This document shows, one piece after another, positions 1 through 10,923 of a stretch of DNA of 64,000 nucleotides. Positions within the stretch are counted from its first letter, which is position 1, and every line of letters starts with the position of its first letter. The stretch lies in NCBI RefSeq assembly GCF_024362695.1, contig NC_065408.1, positions 12,214,001-12,278,000 of the forward strand, in the 5' to 3' direction. The notes beneath the pieces are model-generated. The model saw nothing but the letters and a program-made list of their open reading frames with translations, made no database searches and had not been told where the DNA came from. The position numbers were made by a program, and so were the translations under genes. Origin of the DNA: Pectinophora gossypiella (Eukaryota > Arthropoda > Insecta > Lepidoptera > Gelechiidae).

Positions 1-1232
1 AGTCTCTCTCAAAATCGGAAGCTTTGATGTTCTTTTTTTCGATTTTATTCAAATCATTTAATTTAAATTTCAAATTGACACAAGGTAAGAGCCACTTCCC
101 ATTTAAGTATATGATCTAATATACTATTACTAATATATACATAATACGTATATAGGATATAAAAAACTATTTTTTTATTAAATTGAAAATCTTTGATTTT
201 ATAGATTTCCACGTGCTCTATCCGAATTTCTGCTTTGCATCCTGGTATTTTTATTTTACCGCTCGCGTCGCCACATTGGCGACAATTTTCAAAACACCCG
301 GAATAAATCAGTTCATATTACGAAATGACTGGTCTGTTATATATAATACTTACAGTGGAATTGATTTGAATGAACTGGCGCATAGATCGTAACTCGAGAC
401 AGGTTTATCGATGTGTAATCTCAGACTGCCTTACGCTATGAATATTCCGTCTCATAACAAAAACAATATTCAAGCCGTTCCGACACAGAAAATACAGGTT
501 CCAGGCTCACAGCAGATTGTTATAAAGTATTCAGAATCGACACTTTAGTACTGGTTCGAGCACACAAACTGTGATTTGATACCCTCGTGTTCAGTAGGGA
601 TACTGGCAATATCTATACTTTGTATATGTTCTATAACATAATATTTTATACTTAACACGATCACTGTGTAACTTTAAAAAAAATAAAATTAGATAATCTA
701 CCCTTCACGTGCAATATTATCTTTTAACACATTTCCCTTGCTTCCTCCACATTCAACTACTACTAAAGTACTACTGGTTTATACCCAATTTTGATGCGTT
801 GTCCTGCATTTAAATGTATATATGACGAATTCCTTTATTTGATTGGAAAGAAGAGCGCCCTTTTCACGGCTTTTCTGTAATGTGTAAGGTTTTATGGTCT
901 GTATTTAAAAAAATGCACAATAATATTATAATTTATCTTACTGTATACTTACTCGTATACTGTAATACAATAATTAGATGTCCGTTTCTGAGTTAAGTTT
1001 CTTAACCTAATTTGTTAAGAATCCCGAGACTTTCTTTGATACTGTGTAATATTGATAAGTAAATAACTATGTAATTGTTTGTTGGGCGACAGGCTGATCC
1101 CTTGTCACTATGTAGGTTCATTTTATCGTATTATTTTATTCATCTTACTACTTTATATCAACATTACATCAGTGCCTGCCTTTATTTACTTGTAGTCCTG
1201 TCCATCCCATTCGGGAATATACATTCGGCGTA
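1..1232. other. AT-rich intergenic DNA, nothing recognised
   Basis: Short open frames here (for example 183-392) have no family resemblance, no codon structure and no splice context. No tRNA-like boxes, terminal repeats or transposon tails were seen. Confidence 0.6.
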
Positions 1233-1640
1233 TATACAGGCTGTTAGTGACATTGTAACGAAAACTTTGAAGGTGATTCAGACAACGTTGATATTAAGTT
1301 CAAATTCAGTGCAAATTCTACTTGATATCAACTCAGAGTCATGGTCTGAATCATCCCCCTTTGTGTTCATTACGGTGTCACCAACATCCATAAGTACTTG
1401 TATGGGTACCTGTACGTACTTATAAGGGGTGTTAGTGAGATCGTAACGAATACTGAGGAACTTGATTTAGCGCTTTTTTCGAATTAATATCAGGTGGAAT
1501 TTTCCGTCGCAAAAGTATAGATTGAAAAACACAAAATAACATGAATTTTGCAACGTAAAAGTCCATTTGATATTAACTAAGAATCATGGTCTGAATCATC
1601 CCTCTCAGTATTCGATACGATGTCACTAACAGCCTGTATA
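1233..1640. mobile_element. Composite foldback element: two palindromic units plus linker
   Basis: The outer ends TATACAGGCTGTTAGTGAC and GTCACTAACAGCCTGTATA are inverted repeats. Inside are two units, each nearly self-complementary about its centre (motifs GATATCAA and TGGAATTTTCCG), joined by a linker rich in ACTTGTATGG and GTACTTATA. The same two-unit-plus-linker layout recurs at 19366-19862; single units or halves occur at 40103-40330 and 9421-9535. It has no coding capacity and is presumably a non-autonomous DNA element. The superfamily is not assignable from the ends. Confidence 0.75.
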
Positions 1641-2149
1641 AGTTGCCGTTTACTGTAGGTACACCGTCTACGGATACAAGTATCAATTAGGTACAAGTAA
1701 GAACACTTTGCAAAATTGTAACCTCTCACAAAGCTGTTGCCTGGAAGCTATTCAACTTCACAGTCTTGTGCAGAGTGGATCGTTCATTATACCAGTACCG
1801 CGCGGCGGTATTCCGAAGCGTCGTCACGCGAAAATTAATAAGTCTCGATCTTATTAATATATAGATAAATTATAACCAATCATTTCTAAGTAGTTCCGAT
1901 AAGTATTGTTTTTTTGTTTTCTCAAAAAAGTACTCTGTAAGAATACAAACCATTTTAAGTTGGTTAGGTTGGTATATCGTCATTGGAAAGGCGAAATTAC
2001 GCCAGCGCCATTAAAGTATTTTTGCTTTTCATTTTCCGGCAATTAGCGAGTACATCAAAAGAAAATCTTAAATAATAACAGTAAATAAAAATGTTTGGAA
2101 TTGAACTCTCGACTTCTTAATTAAGACCCCGCGGTAAATGCGAGAATTT
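1641..2149. other. Intergenic, nothing recognised
   Basis: AT-rich sequence without coding potential or recognisable repeat ends. Confidence 0.5.
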
Positions 2150-2222
2150 TTTTTTGTTTTCTTTTTTTTTGACGTGACTTATTGTATATTTGCCGCAGAT
2201 GGCATTAACTACTTGGCCGGAA
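2150..2222 (-). mobile_element. Family X retroposon, short 3' end
   Basis: A T-run followed by GACGTGACTTATTGTA, then the GCCGCAGATGGCATTAACTA block. On the minus strand this is a conserved 3' end (TAAGTCACGTC plus poly(A)). Six copies in the window share this end but differ in how far they extend the other way (6133-6404, 14010-14065, 36485-36793, 41649-41741, 46495-46605). That is the hallmark of 5'-truncated, target-primed retroposition. The parent element is not visible. Confidence 0.65.
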
Positions 2223-2235
2223 CGAGAAAACGTAA

Positions 2236-2393
2236 CGAGTACGTTAGTAAGTAGTAACCGGGATCAACGGCTTAACGTGCCTTCCGAAGCAAACTAGGGA
2301 TCGCAAAGTGATTTTTGTGATGTATCCCCACCGGGATTCGAACACGGGACCTCCGGATCGTGAGCACGACGCTCAACGACTGGGCCACGGAGA
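2236..2393 (-). mobile_element. SINE-B copy, internally deleted, head on the right
   Basis: On the minus strand this carries a tRNA-like head with the B-box-like GTTCGAATCCC at about 2330-2340, then the SINE-B body. An internal deletion removes the part between CTTCCGAAGCA and AACTAGGGATC. Complete copies lie at 39808-40083 and 40971-41304. Confidence 0.75.
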
Positions 2394-2882
2394 CCGTCCC
2401 GATATTATCTAAAAGTGGTAAAAACACCTATTTTAAAGACATTCCCAATTTATTAAAATCGGTACGCCGCGCGTATTCGGGCCACCTCGCGTCACTAGCG
2501 GTGACAACCCGTATTGCTGTCATACCGCCATGACGGAGTATCTCTTGACCCCAGCCTCGCTTTGTCTATGTAGGTCAACATTTTAAATTAACGTGGCCGT
2601 ACCACCGCCTCTTGACAAAAGGCAATGCAAAGGCAAATAACAGGCAAGTTATGAGTTTGCGGGAGTAGGTAGGCGCGTAATAGCTTTGGGTTTTTATAGC
2701 TTGTACGTGTCGTTGTAAAGAATTATCGGTAGGGATGTTTGGTTTGTATACTGTAACAAGAGAATGGAAGGCGTATCGCATGTCCTATGATTGTATGAAG
2801 GATTACTCTAAAGTAGGGTGCTATGCTACTGTAAGGCATATTCGTGCTACCTTTTTTATAATAGGTTCGCGTTTGACGTCAA
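2394..2882. other. Intergenic, nothing recognised
   Basis: Two overlapping short ORFs on opposite strands (2575-2781 and 2735-2917) show no family features and are regarded as chance. Confidence 0.5.
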
Positions 2883-3660
2883 TCACACCTGATGACAGTG
2901 ATCACGTATGGGCTTAATTATGTTTTATGCGAGGAGTAACTTTACTAAAATTTACTTCTGTGAATCCTGTAGTCCTGTAGTCCTTGTTGAATCATAATAA
3001 AGACTATAGAGAACCGGAGAGGAAACATGATTGGCCACCTGATACGACACGATTCGTTTATAAAAACATCGTAGAAGGAAAAATTTAAGGAAAGAGAGGA
3101 AGAGGTAGACCTAGGAGAACATTTTATGAAACAAAACAGAAGGTGCAGGTCGTATCGTATCAGGAGGGGAAGGATATGGCGGGAAAGAGAGAGGAATGGC
3201 GATTACTCCACCGACAGGAGCGCAGCTCTTAAATAAAGAGAGAGAGAGAGAGAGAGAGAGAGTAGTTTTGTTCGTACAACGCGTGATTTACATTCTAGTG
3301 TAAACGGGCTAGAAACCACTGAATTCGACTTCATAAGTTTGAATTCATGTTCGGATGACGTTGTGGTATAGGGTGGAACACGCTTAACTAGCAAATGCGT
3401 ATTCAATTCACTCTAGCCTTGAAGACTCCCAGATTATAACGAGTCGGAAAAACAGACGACGGCAGACAGTTCCCGACCATTGCAGTTCGTATCAAAAAGG
3501 AAGAGGTAAAAGGTTTAGTGCAGATTGGAGGAATGTCCACAACAAGGATGAAATGCCTGCCGACGCGTAGTTGTCCGTAGATGGAATGGAGTGGGTGGAA
3601 TTAACTCGTGAAGTTCCTGCGCACATTCACCGAAGTGTATCCTATAAAAAGACCTACAGA
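2883..3660. repeat. Inverted segmental duplication, copy 1
   Basis: This segment matches 18110-18925 in reverse orientation across its whole length: LINE-b C-terminal remnant, (AG)n tract, intervening DNA, then LINE-a 3' coding remnant. The copies share the junction between two unrelated LINE fragments, so the composite was duplicated as a unit. This copy lacks about 80 nt of the LINE-a 3' UTR present near 18400-18480. Confidence 0.8.
3020..3236 (+). pseudogene. LINE-b: C-terminal end of a non-LTR retrotransposon ORF2, broken
   Basis: Same sequence as the intact-frame copy at 38763-38972 (minus), whose peptide has the pattern GHLIRHDSF followed by RGRGRPR and LHRQERSS. Pieces such as GATTGGCCACCTGATACGAC and GGAAGAGGTAGACCTAGG are seen here with frame breaks. 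The end is followed by AAATAAAGAGAGAGAG, a microsatellite tail. The basic, proline-containing C-terminus resembles RTE-type and related ORF2 ends; exact clade uncertain. Confidence 0.65.
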
Positions 3661-4129
3661 CAAGATACCCTTCGTCTATGTTCTAGACTACCAAACCTAC
3701 TCACATACACTTTCACACTTCACACTTCAGACTTATTTTTTATTACTTACTTTAATACCGTAGTGTTACCACTATATAATTAGACTATAAGTATATAGAT
3801 TAGGAAGGTACTGTCTCCCAATACACAGGTTTGCCTAGTTTGGGAGATAGGGCTTCAACGCAAAATGTAAAAACTTATTTCAATAAACTTTATTATTATC
3901 CATATCGACTAGCCAGAAGCTCTCCGATTCCGACCTCGTCGGGGAGGCTACATAATAATAATAAGTGTAACCATTACATTAAATTAAATTGTCTTAAGGA
4001 GAGTTTACGTTTTGCCTTTGGCTCTACACACGCTTTTCAAAAGTCCGGGATTCTGAAAACCCGAGATGAGGAAATTAAAACATGATAATAATTATTTATT
4101 ACAATTAATTACAATCAGTATTAAAATTT
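3661..4129. other. Intergenic, nothing recognised
   Basis: Short frames at 3571-3783 and 3831-4085 have no recognisable domains; the first lies partly in the duplicated LINE-a remnant. Confidence 0.5.
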
Positions 4130-4708
4130 AATTTAAACCGACTTCCGTATCTGTTTAACAAAAAGTAAGGAACAAAATTTTGTTGAATACAATATTAGAT
4201 ATAGATATCTAAATTCTAAATGCAATTTAAGCGTAACTTTGCTAACTACAAACGCTGAAAATGCTCCGCCGTGGTTACTTCGCCGACGAGTGGAATACGC
4301 AGATCAACTGTCTTTCGCAAAATCACAATACTCATTGAAATATAAAATAAAAATTTTAAATACCCCCGACCAAAGAGAAATTACGCAATTATTATGACAA
4401 AAGGTTAAAAATGCTAAACTCTATAAAAAGCAAAAAAAATAACTTATCCCTCATATGCTTGTAAGCAAACTGAGCGTGTAACATTCCTATCACACTTAAC
4501 AAACGACCTGATGACCTTGAAGACCTGAACCGATTTCCACCAAACATAGCTAAGAACACTCTCGACTGATATACCTTTCAAACAAAAAAAAACCGCATTA
4601 AAATCGGATCATCCGTTTGGGAGCTACGATGCCACAGACAGACACATACACATTTACACAGACACGTCAAACTTATAACACCCCGTCGTTTTTGCGTCGG
4701 GGGTTACA
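4130..4708. repeat. Dispersed lepidopteran-type repeat ending GCGTCGGGGGTT
   Basis: The left edge reads AAACCGACTTCC and the right edge TTTTGCGTCGGGGGTTA. The interior has AACCGATTTCCACCAAACAT, ATTAAAATCGG and a CAGACAGACACATACAC tract near the right end. I recognise this layout as a common repeat in lepidopteran intergenic DNA; no coding capacity. The class is not known to me. Confidence 0.5.
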
Positions 4709-4749
4709 AACAGTCAATAAGCAACGCTTTCCGAAGGAAGAATAACGAA

Positions 4750-4870
4750 CGAACATGATCCGTGCTTCGGAAGGCGCATTAAGCTGTTGGTGGCTCAATA
4801 GTAACCCTGACACCAGGATTGATGGGGTTGGTAATCCACCTCACAACTCACACGATAGAAGAAGAAGAGC
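4750..4870 (+). mobile_element. SINE-B 3' fragment
   Basis: Carries CCGTGCTTCGGAAGGC, then GGCTCAATAGTAACCCTGAC and the tail CACACGATAGAAGAAGAAG. The head and an internal block are missing. Confidence 0.75.
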
Positions 4871-5039
4871 AACGCTATTTCTTCTTTAGATTATCTAGCT
4901 ATTGTTTCACGTCAAGAGAACTTGTCTCCGTGATGATCTTCACAAAAATAATGCTTGTGCCGACGTTCGTGGCCAGCCTGATACCGTGTTTGCTTATTTT
5001 TTTTGGTATGATACTTCTCGTTCAACATTTATCCAATCG

Positions 5040-5230
5040 CTGGTACAATATATTGAATGCCGGCTTATTGAAATCTACAACAACGTTTATTAAATGCTCT
5101 TCTATTTCCAATCGATGGAATAAACATAAGGCCTTCCAGCTGTACTATGTTGTATTATTGTATCTGTATTTTGAAAATTGAGTTCTAACTGTGCTGTGCA
5201 ATAAAGTATATTTGATTTGATTTGATTTTG
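5040..5230 (+). mobile_element. Non-LTR retrotransposon 3' end with TTTGA tail
   Basis: Ends in GTGCAATAAAGTATATTTGA followed by repeats of TTTGATTTGA. This is a typical insect LINE 3' end: polyadenylation-like AATAAA plus a short tandem tail. No coding part is retained. Confidence 0.5.
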
Positions 5231-5339
5231 AAGAAACGGCCGCCTGTGCAATCGTAATTTTTCTTCTTTAACTGGAAGCAGTATGCAAATAACATAACAT
5301 AAATATAGCGTAAATTCACGACTATATCAGATAAACTAG

Positions 5340-5469
5340 TCAAAGGTACATATTATATCGCAAGATGAACCAAGTACCCCCACTTCACCGAGCTTGCTGT
5401 TAGACCAACGTGGTAGGCGCTATCACTGTCTATAATAGTCGAGCGAACTGTGTTAGTGAAAACTGCATT
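5340..5469 (+). repeat. Dispersed repeat family Y
   Basis: Shares the series CAAGATGAACCAAGTACC, CCAACGTG, AATAGTCGAG and CTGTGTTAGTGAAAA with 34440-34590, and more weakly with 45400-45500. No coding capacity seen. Confidence 0.5.
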
Positions 5470-5793
5470 TACTTACGATAAATTAATAACACTTTTGCTC
5501 GGTATTTCCCTGCTCGATCGAACTGAGGAGATTCGCAGGAGAACTAAAGTCACCGGACATAGCTCGGAGAATTGCCAAGCTGAAGTGGCAGTGGACATGA
5601 CATATAGCGAGGAGAATCGATGGCCGCTGGGGCAGAAAGGTTCTCGAATGGCGACCACGTGTCGGACGACGCTCAGTGGACCGACGATCTGGTGAAGGTC
5701 GCTGGAAGCCGCTGGATGCGGGCAGCGCAGGACCGATCGTCGTGGAGATCCTTGGGGAAAGCCTATGCCCAGCAGTGGGCGTCGTACGGCTGA
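5470..5793 (+). pseudogene. RTE-type non-LTR retrotransposon ORF C-terminus, frame-broken
   Basis: Conceptual translation gives EIRRRTKVT and then, in another frame, WGRKVLEWRPRVGRRSV and WTDDLVKVAGSRWM, ending in QQWASYG and a TGA at 5791-5793. This pattern is the C-terminus of RTE endonuclease/reverse-transcriptase polyproteins common in butterflies and moths (family recognition from memory). Several frame changes and a small gap before WTDDL show it is dead. The TGATAATGATGA after the stop is the usual short-repeat tail. The long antisense frames (5473-5907, 5483-5809) are shadows. Confidence 0.8.
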
Positions 5794-6132
5794 TAATGAT
5801 GAATAACACTTTGGTGCAAGCCTATGAATCACAGGACCACATTGTCTACAAAGTAGCAGTGAGCATCTAAAAGTCATAACGATAAACTTATAGACTGAAT
5901 TGCGCATAAATCCTGCTGTAACTATAATAAGTATTATACACTATGAAAAATGATTAAGTAGAAAAGTTCCCACTTTCCCGTCGGTATTATTAAAAAAACT
6001 TACCGATCAGCGACCATTAATCAAGTGGAGTTGAGAAAGTTTTTCATTAAGAAGAGATAAATCTACGAACGGCGGATTGATATTGATTTCCGATCGACCG
6101 TACTGTTGAGTGCAAGTATTTCACATATTAAA
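5794..6132. other. Intergenic, nothing recognised
   Basis: AT-rich DNA following the RTE tail; no features. Confidence 0.5.
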
Positions 6133-6404
6133 CATTTTTTTTGACGTGTCTTATTGTAGATTTGCCGCAGGTGGCATTAACTACTTGGCCGGACATATGG
6201 GGAGCGCTGAAGGTTCTCACCCGGTACAACGTTTAAGACAACAGGGCTGAGGGTGCCCAGTTGGGCGCGAACCTTGGCTCAGGGCGTCGACTGAGAGGAA
6301 AAATATTTGAAAGAATTAATCGACTCTAGTGGGTCGATAGCGATAAGCGCCGATTGAGGGAAGTCGTCGACCACACCGGCGGGGTCGGTATGGTCGGTCG
6401 GTAC
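6133..6404 (-). mobile_element. Family X retroposon, longer copy
   Basis: From the T-run at the left (the poly(A) end on the minus strand) through GCCGCAGGTGGCATTAACTA, GGGGAGCGCTGAAGG, TTGGGCGCGAACC and GTGGGTCGATAGCGATAAGC. Nearly collinear with 36485-36793 on the same strand sense. No intact ORF; 5'-truncated. Confidence 0.7.
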
Positions 6405-7130
6405 ATATTAAACAGAACGTCAAGTTCAGTACAATTAATCATACGAAGCTTCAATGTTAATGAGGTGACTATGTAGAGGAGGACTTTTATATTATAAACG
6501 TCTTCTGCCCTGTTCATCAAAACTTACAAGCCCTGCATTACAAGATTTTTTCTTGTAAAAATTTTCATTGTTACAAGAATAATGTTTATCAAAATTACAC
6601 GTGTAAATTACATGTTACAAGTGCCAATATTTATTTTAAAAATATATTTTGGAATCCCTCTACTTTTTTTGATAAACGTACTTGTGTGATAATGTCCTAA
6701 CCAAATTAGGGATATGTGTTATGTCCCCACCGGAATCGAACCACTTACATTGGTACTACATAAGTATTTATAAACATTTTTTAACACTCATCCGTGCTGG
6801 GAAAAGCAAACAGAAAAGAAATCAGAAAAGTTTGACTCACAAAAAGTAAAAGAGTAATGAGTAGTGTGAAGTCTGAGTCTATCTGATTTGTCTGAGTTTA
6901 CATGAGTAATATAAGTATATCCGTGATTTCATGTCCATTATCATAATTGGGTTAGGCATATCGGGAAACAGTGAAAGCGACGGTACGGGTAGAACTATTT
7001 GTATGAACCTGAATGCAATGAAGAATGCATGGCTGTAGTATTGACACACTTTAAACCCTTTAAGGTTTTCAGTGTCGTAATGTAGGAATTTCATGTAATT
7101 GTATAATTGGATTATAAAAAAATAACATAA
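6405..7130. other. Intergenic with a SINE-B scrap
   Basis: 6689-6740 holds a short SINE-B piece (TAATGTCCTAACCAAATTAGG and a decayed TGTCCCCACCGGAATCGAAC). 6540-6640 has loosely repeated TTACAAG/CTTGTAA words. Otherwise nothing. Confidence 0.5.
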
Positions 7131-7131
7131 A

Positions 7132-7200
7132 CATAAACAGCCTATATACGTCCCACTGCTGGGCACAGGCCACCCCTCAATCAACTGAAGGGGTATTATG
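7132..7200 (-). mobile_element. SINE-A 3' tail fragment
   Basis: Contains AAACAGCCTATATACGTCCC followed by ACTGCTGGGCACAGGCC, the reverse of the SINE-A tail seen in full at 21975-22314. Confidence 0.75.
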
Positions 7201-7243
7201 AATGTTCCGGTCAGCAAAATATAGTCTCTTTGGCTCTCCATTT

Positions 7244-7276
7244 GAGTAGAGACTCCCAAGAGTCTCTACTCTTGGG
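7244..7276. other. Two mutually exclusive hairpins
   Basis: GAGTAGAGACTC (7244-7255) pairs with GAGTCTCTACTC (7260-7271) over a 4-nt loop. CCCAAGAGT (7255-7263) pairs with ACTCTTGGG (7268-7276). Both stems are perfect and overlap, so only one can form. Function unknown; may be chance or MITE debris. Confidence 0.5.
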
Positions 7277-7969
7277 CGAAAAATATTACAACCTACAAAC
7301 GGTTTCAATATGACAAAGAAATTACCTACTTATCTGTACTTAATCACCTTGAAGGCGACTTACGGTTGACTGCCCGTATATATGTGCGCCATCGTCTCGG
7401 ACTGTATGTCCAATTTAATAAATAAATGTAATTAATTAATAAGAAATTTTCGTATCTTTATCCTTAAGTTATAAAACATTTCTATTCTAATCTAATACTT
7501 GCAATGTAATTTAAATCATGCTAATTCAACTGAAATAGTGCAAGACAATATTTTATCGTCTTCTGACAACTATTTCTATTAAGAATATTAAAATATCAAC
7601 TTTATGAAGATGTATCGCTATTTTATTCTCGAAGTCTAGACGCGAACGTAAGAAAATTGCAAATATGTGCAAACAATTAATTTCATGACTTGATTTTGTG
7701 AGAGGCAGACAGGCCGACAGTTGACACAGGCAGACAGACAGGTAGACAGATATTTGCTACAACAAAGAGCTCTGGTGTTCTGATTTTTAAAAGCCTGTAA
7801 ATTATTTCAGATAACAAATGCAATTCTCGCTAAAACAAAAACATAATTATAAACATACACATAAGAAAACACCTATTGGAGCATGCAGGGACCACGGAAA
7901 TCCACTTGCGACATCCGTGACATAAGCGCCACTCCGTCCCTCAGTTTCCCTGCACTCTCATCAATATCA
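7277..7969. other. Intergenic, nothing recognised
   Basis: A CAGACAGG-rich patch at 7705-7750 is low complexity. No other feature. Confidence 0.5.
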
Positions 7970-8752
7970 TGGTATAAGAAAACCAGGTATACTCAATCCT
8001 ATGACAAGCCGCCATTGCTAGCCCTTTCATGACGTAAGTGTTGCCACTGTGTTACCATATCTCCAACTTTCCAAGGCCGTAAATTTTATTGTTGAAAATT
8101 AAGTGAATTACTGACTAATGTATTTAATTACTATTACTTGTCAAATATATAAAAATCATTAAAACTGTACGTAAATCTTTTACTAAAAGTACAAAATTTC
8201 CTTGCAAAGTAAATTAAAAACATTGGTCGTGGGTAATTTATTTTTTACGAAATGGCAATGCAGAGCGGGATGACGTCAGCTGGGCTAACATTGAAATGTT
8301 AGCTGTCACTTATGAGCATACCTGGGCTTTTCGGCGGGAAACGGGAACGGGACAGTTGCTTTTTTCATTGAGTAATCTAAATAATTAATACGAAGTGGTG
8401 TTTTGTGGTTAATGATCGCATTAAGTTAGTCGGAAGACATTCGCGAGTGTTATTATATTGGAGTATTCAATAAACAAAGTGTATCTGCCTATTTTCGCTT
8501 CGTGCCGGGAAGCCGCTTCATAACTCAAAAGTTTATGCGGACTTTTGAGTTAATTCGTTTGGGGTTCGGAGTAGAGTCTACTCCGAGGGTGGGGGCTTAG
8601 GTTTCATCATCATCACCTTTCATCATTTCATTAATCATCAAGAAAAAAAATACGTCAGACATGGCTGTATGGGCATAGTTCCCTTTGCCTTACCCTTCGG
8701 GGAAAACCAAAACAAAACAAAAAATGAGCATACCTGGATTTCTTATACCATG
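7970..8752. mobile_element. MITE-1 copy split by a retroposon
   Basis: The left end TGGTATAAGAAAACCAGGTA matches the inverted right end TACCTGGATTTCTTATACCA (8731-8750). The body 7970-8325 aligns in opposite orientation with the uninterrupted copy at 42216-42580. The right terminal repeat is interrupted by a 398-bp insertion (8326-8723) flanked by ATGAGCATACCTGG on both sides. Non-coding, non-autonomous. Confidence 0.8.
8326..8723 (+). mobile_element. 398-bp retroposon with 14-bp target duplication
   Basis: Bounded by perfect 14-bp direct repeats ATGAGCATACCTGG (8312-8325 and 8724-8737) and ending in an A-rich tail (AAACCAAAACAAAACAAAAA), so it inserted by target-primed reverse transcription. 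No tRNA A/B boxes are evident. It has CAATAAAC near 8468, two adjacent hairpins (8521-8552 and 8566-8586) and a CATCATCAT tract. It could be a non-tRNA SINE, a 5'-truncated LINE 3' UTR, or a retroposed transcript. Confidence 0.75.
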
Positions 8753-8947
8753 ATCAATATCTTCACACATGCTCGTCGGTTGAGAGTGCTCTTCACTTGC
8801 CTTTCTTTATTAAAGCATCCTGAATTTGATATTGTTATATATTTTCTTATGCCTTTTCCTTCCTTATCTACCACACATTAGCGTCATAAACGTGATTCGT
8901 TAAATTCATTCATTTATACTTTCTACGTTCACACTTTTCACAATACA

Positions 8948-9087
8948 GGGGGGTTAAAATGGCCACATCGAAGCAATTCATCGTTGACATTTGTTTGCAT
9001 TGCGCACTTATTTTTATATGCGCAAATGTCAAATTGCAATATTGCTTTCTTAGATGAATTGCTTCGATGTGGCCATTTTAACCCCCC
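8948..9087. mobile_element. MITE-2, intact 140-bp foldback
   Basis: Perfect 35-bp terminal inverted repeats (8948-8982 and 9053-9087) begin GGGGGGTTAAAATGGCCACA. The centre is also partly self-complementary (GACATTTG and CAAATGTC). A second copy, heavily interrupted, lies at 34678-35173. The target duplication is unclear because the ends are G/C runs. Confidence 0.9.
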
Positions 9088-9420
9088 GGTTATCTCAGTC
9101 TATCAGTTCAAAATCCTTCAAACTTGTTTAATAATTGACTCGGTTAAAACTTCTGAATAATGTCTATCGCAATTTGTCGTCCTTAACAAAAACAATGGCA
9201 CTTGCGAATCAAACCGTTTGCTTATCTGAAGAATGGGGTCCAAGATAAGAGGGTGTATTTACATATTTATAAGATGTACATGCAGTTTCAATTAAGAGAT
9301 CAGTCCAGAGGCAGTCTGATTTACAATTCTAAGCAGAAACACAGTGAAACTGAGTGATAGCGCAGAGAAGAAATCTACACAGGGAGTTACAGTAGGATCA
9401 CTGTCGTTGGAAACCTTACT
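9088..9420. other. Intergenic, nothing recognised
   Basis: No repeats or coding signals seen. Confidence 0.5.
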
Positions 9421-9535
9421 TACAGGGTGTTAGTGGCACCGTACCGAATACTGAGGAGGATGATTCTGCTCATGATTCTGAGTTACTATCAGGAGGAGTT
9501 TTCGTCGCAAAAGTATGGAACTAAAAATAATAAAA
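9421..9535 (+). mobile_element. Half of a foldback unit
   Basis: TACAGGGTGTTAGTGGCACC, ATACTGAGGAGGATGATTC and TCGTCGCAAAAGTATGGAAC match the left half of the units at 19366-19862; the mirror half is absent. Confidence 0.7.
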
Positions 9536-9564
9536 TACACACTAACATTTTCATGAGCATAATT

Positions 9565-9735
9565 ATTCATAAAAATAATAATAATAAAAACACTTTATTG
9601 TACACAAATTTACAAAACATTAACATGATAAACTTATTCTAAGGTGGGCAAAGGCGGCCTTATTGCTAAGAGAGATATATTCCAGACAACCTTCGGCGGA
9701 GGATGTAGTACACTTGTACAGCTGCAGTGTAGCGC
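9565..9735 (-). mobile_element. Non-LTR retrotransposon 3' end fragment
   Basis: An ATAATAATAATAAAAACAC tract, then TTTATTGTACACAAATTTAC and GGCAAAGGCGGCCTTATTGC. The same blocks (CACTTTATTGCACC, GGCGGCCTTATCGC) occur at 35020-35112. On the minus strand this is a LINE-like 3' end with a tandem tail. Confidence 0.6.
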
Positions 9736-9756
9736 GCAAAAACGAAAATAAAATAC

Positions 9757-9862
9757 GTAAACGTAAACAGCCTATATACGTCCCACTGCTGGGCACAGGC
9801 CTCCCCTCAATCAACCGGAGGGGGTATGGAGCATACTCCACCACGCTGCTCCACTGCGGAAA
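9757..9862 (-). mobile_element. SINE-A 3' fragment
   Basis: AACAGCCTATATACGTCCCA, CTGGGCACAGGCCTCCCC and GGTATGGAGCATACTCCACC are the reverse of the SINE-A 3' half; the tRNA head is missing (5' truncation). Short frames over it on both strands are shadows. Confidence 0.8.
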
Positions 9863-10923
9863 CAAATAAAATAAGAGAAAAAAAAATATAACGTTAGTAG
9901 TACTTATTCATCCGTATTATCTATGTTGAACAGTGGGAGGTAAAACTATCGAACCCGCTAGATACCAGAAATTGTATAATATTATAATGATACCCCTTTA
10001 ATCAAAAAGTCAGATTATTTATTTATTTATTTATTTGTACACAATGAAACAGACACAAGAAACATACAAAGAGAACAGATAGTACAGGCAAGCTTATCTC
10101 TAAACAAAGAGATTTCTTCCAGCTGACCTACGTGACAAGAGAGACTTTCAACGTATAATAATTATATAGATAGACATACATACGCGTACAAATTATTTAG
10201 AAATTACTTATACTAATATAAGACACAATATTAACCTAAACCTACAAACCACATTTAAATAAATTATAATCAAATATTATTGTATAAATTATTGTACTTA
10301 AAGGCCATATATCAGTAGAATACCATCGCTATGCCAGCTTAGTCGCGTCACCAACAAAATATATAAAGTTGCCATTGTTTATTTATTTGTTCTAGTGAGA
10401 AAGGGTCCTAACACATGCAAGTACAAGTCACTAATAATAATTACTCGCTTGCGTTACACAAACGCGATAAAATGTCTTCTATCTTGTTACAGGGTATTTA
10501 CGAATTCCAAAGTCGAAACATGTATCTTTATTACAAATTAATTTCAATTTTCAAAGGTTGACTTTAGATTGTTTTGAGTAAGTCTACTGTTGTTATCTTT
10601 ACTGTGTCCTCAAGTTTCGCCTCCGTTTTAAAAACGGTTTGTAAACTGTTTAATTAAGATCCAAGAGATGTTTTTAGTATTCTGAGGATATTTTTAAGAT
10701 AAGTCATTTCTTTATTGTCTTTATTTCTTTGTAAATAAAGAAAAATTGACATAATTTCAAACATCATTTTCGATTATACTTCTGTTTCTTCTTTCATCAA
10801 TAGTTTCATACACGCACGCCGCCGTTCCAGAGGAGATCGTACTTAACCTTTTCTAAGGACATATCTAATTCGGTCATTGTACGGTCACGAGTACTAATAA
10901 TAATATGACTGTATACACTTTGA
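9863..10923. other. Intergenic with one LINE 3' scrap
   Basis: 10014-10140 holds TTATTTATTTATTTATTTG then GCTTATCTCTAAACAAAGAG, resembling a reversed LINE 3' end with a tandem tail. 10770-10870 shares ACGCACGCCG and GAGTAGATCGTACT-type words with 35990-36060 and 45060-45100. The rest is unrecognised. Confidence 0.5.

Noticed and set aside
5473..5907. 144-codon minus-strand frame
   Set aside because: The plus strand carries recognisable RTE C-terminal motifs, so the minus frame is an antisense shadow.
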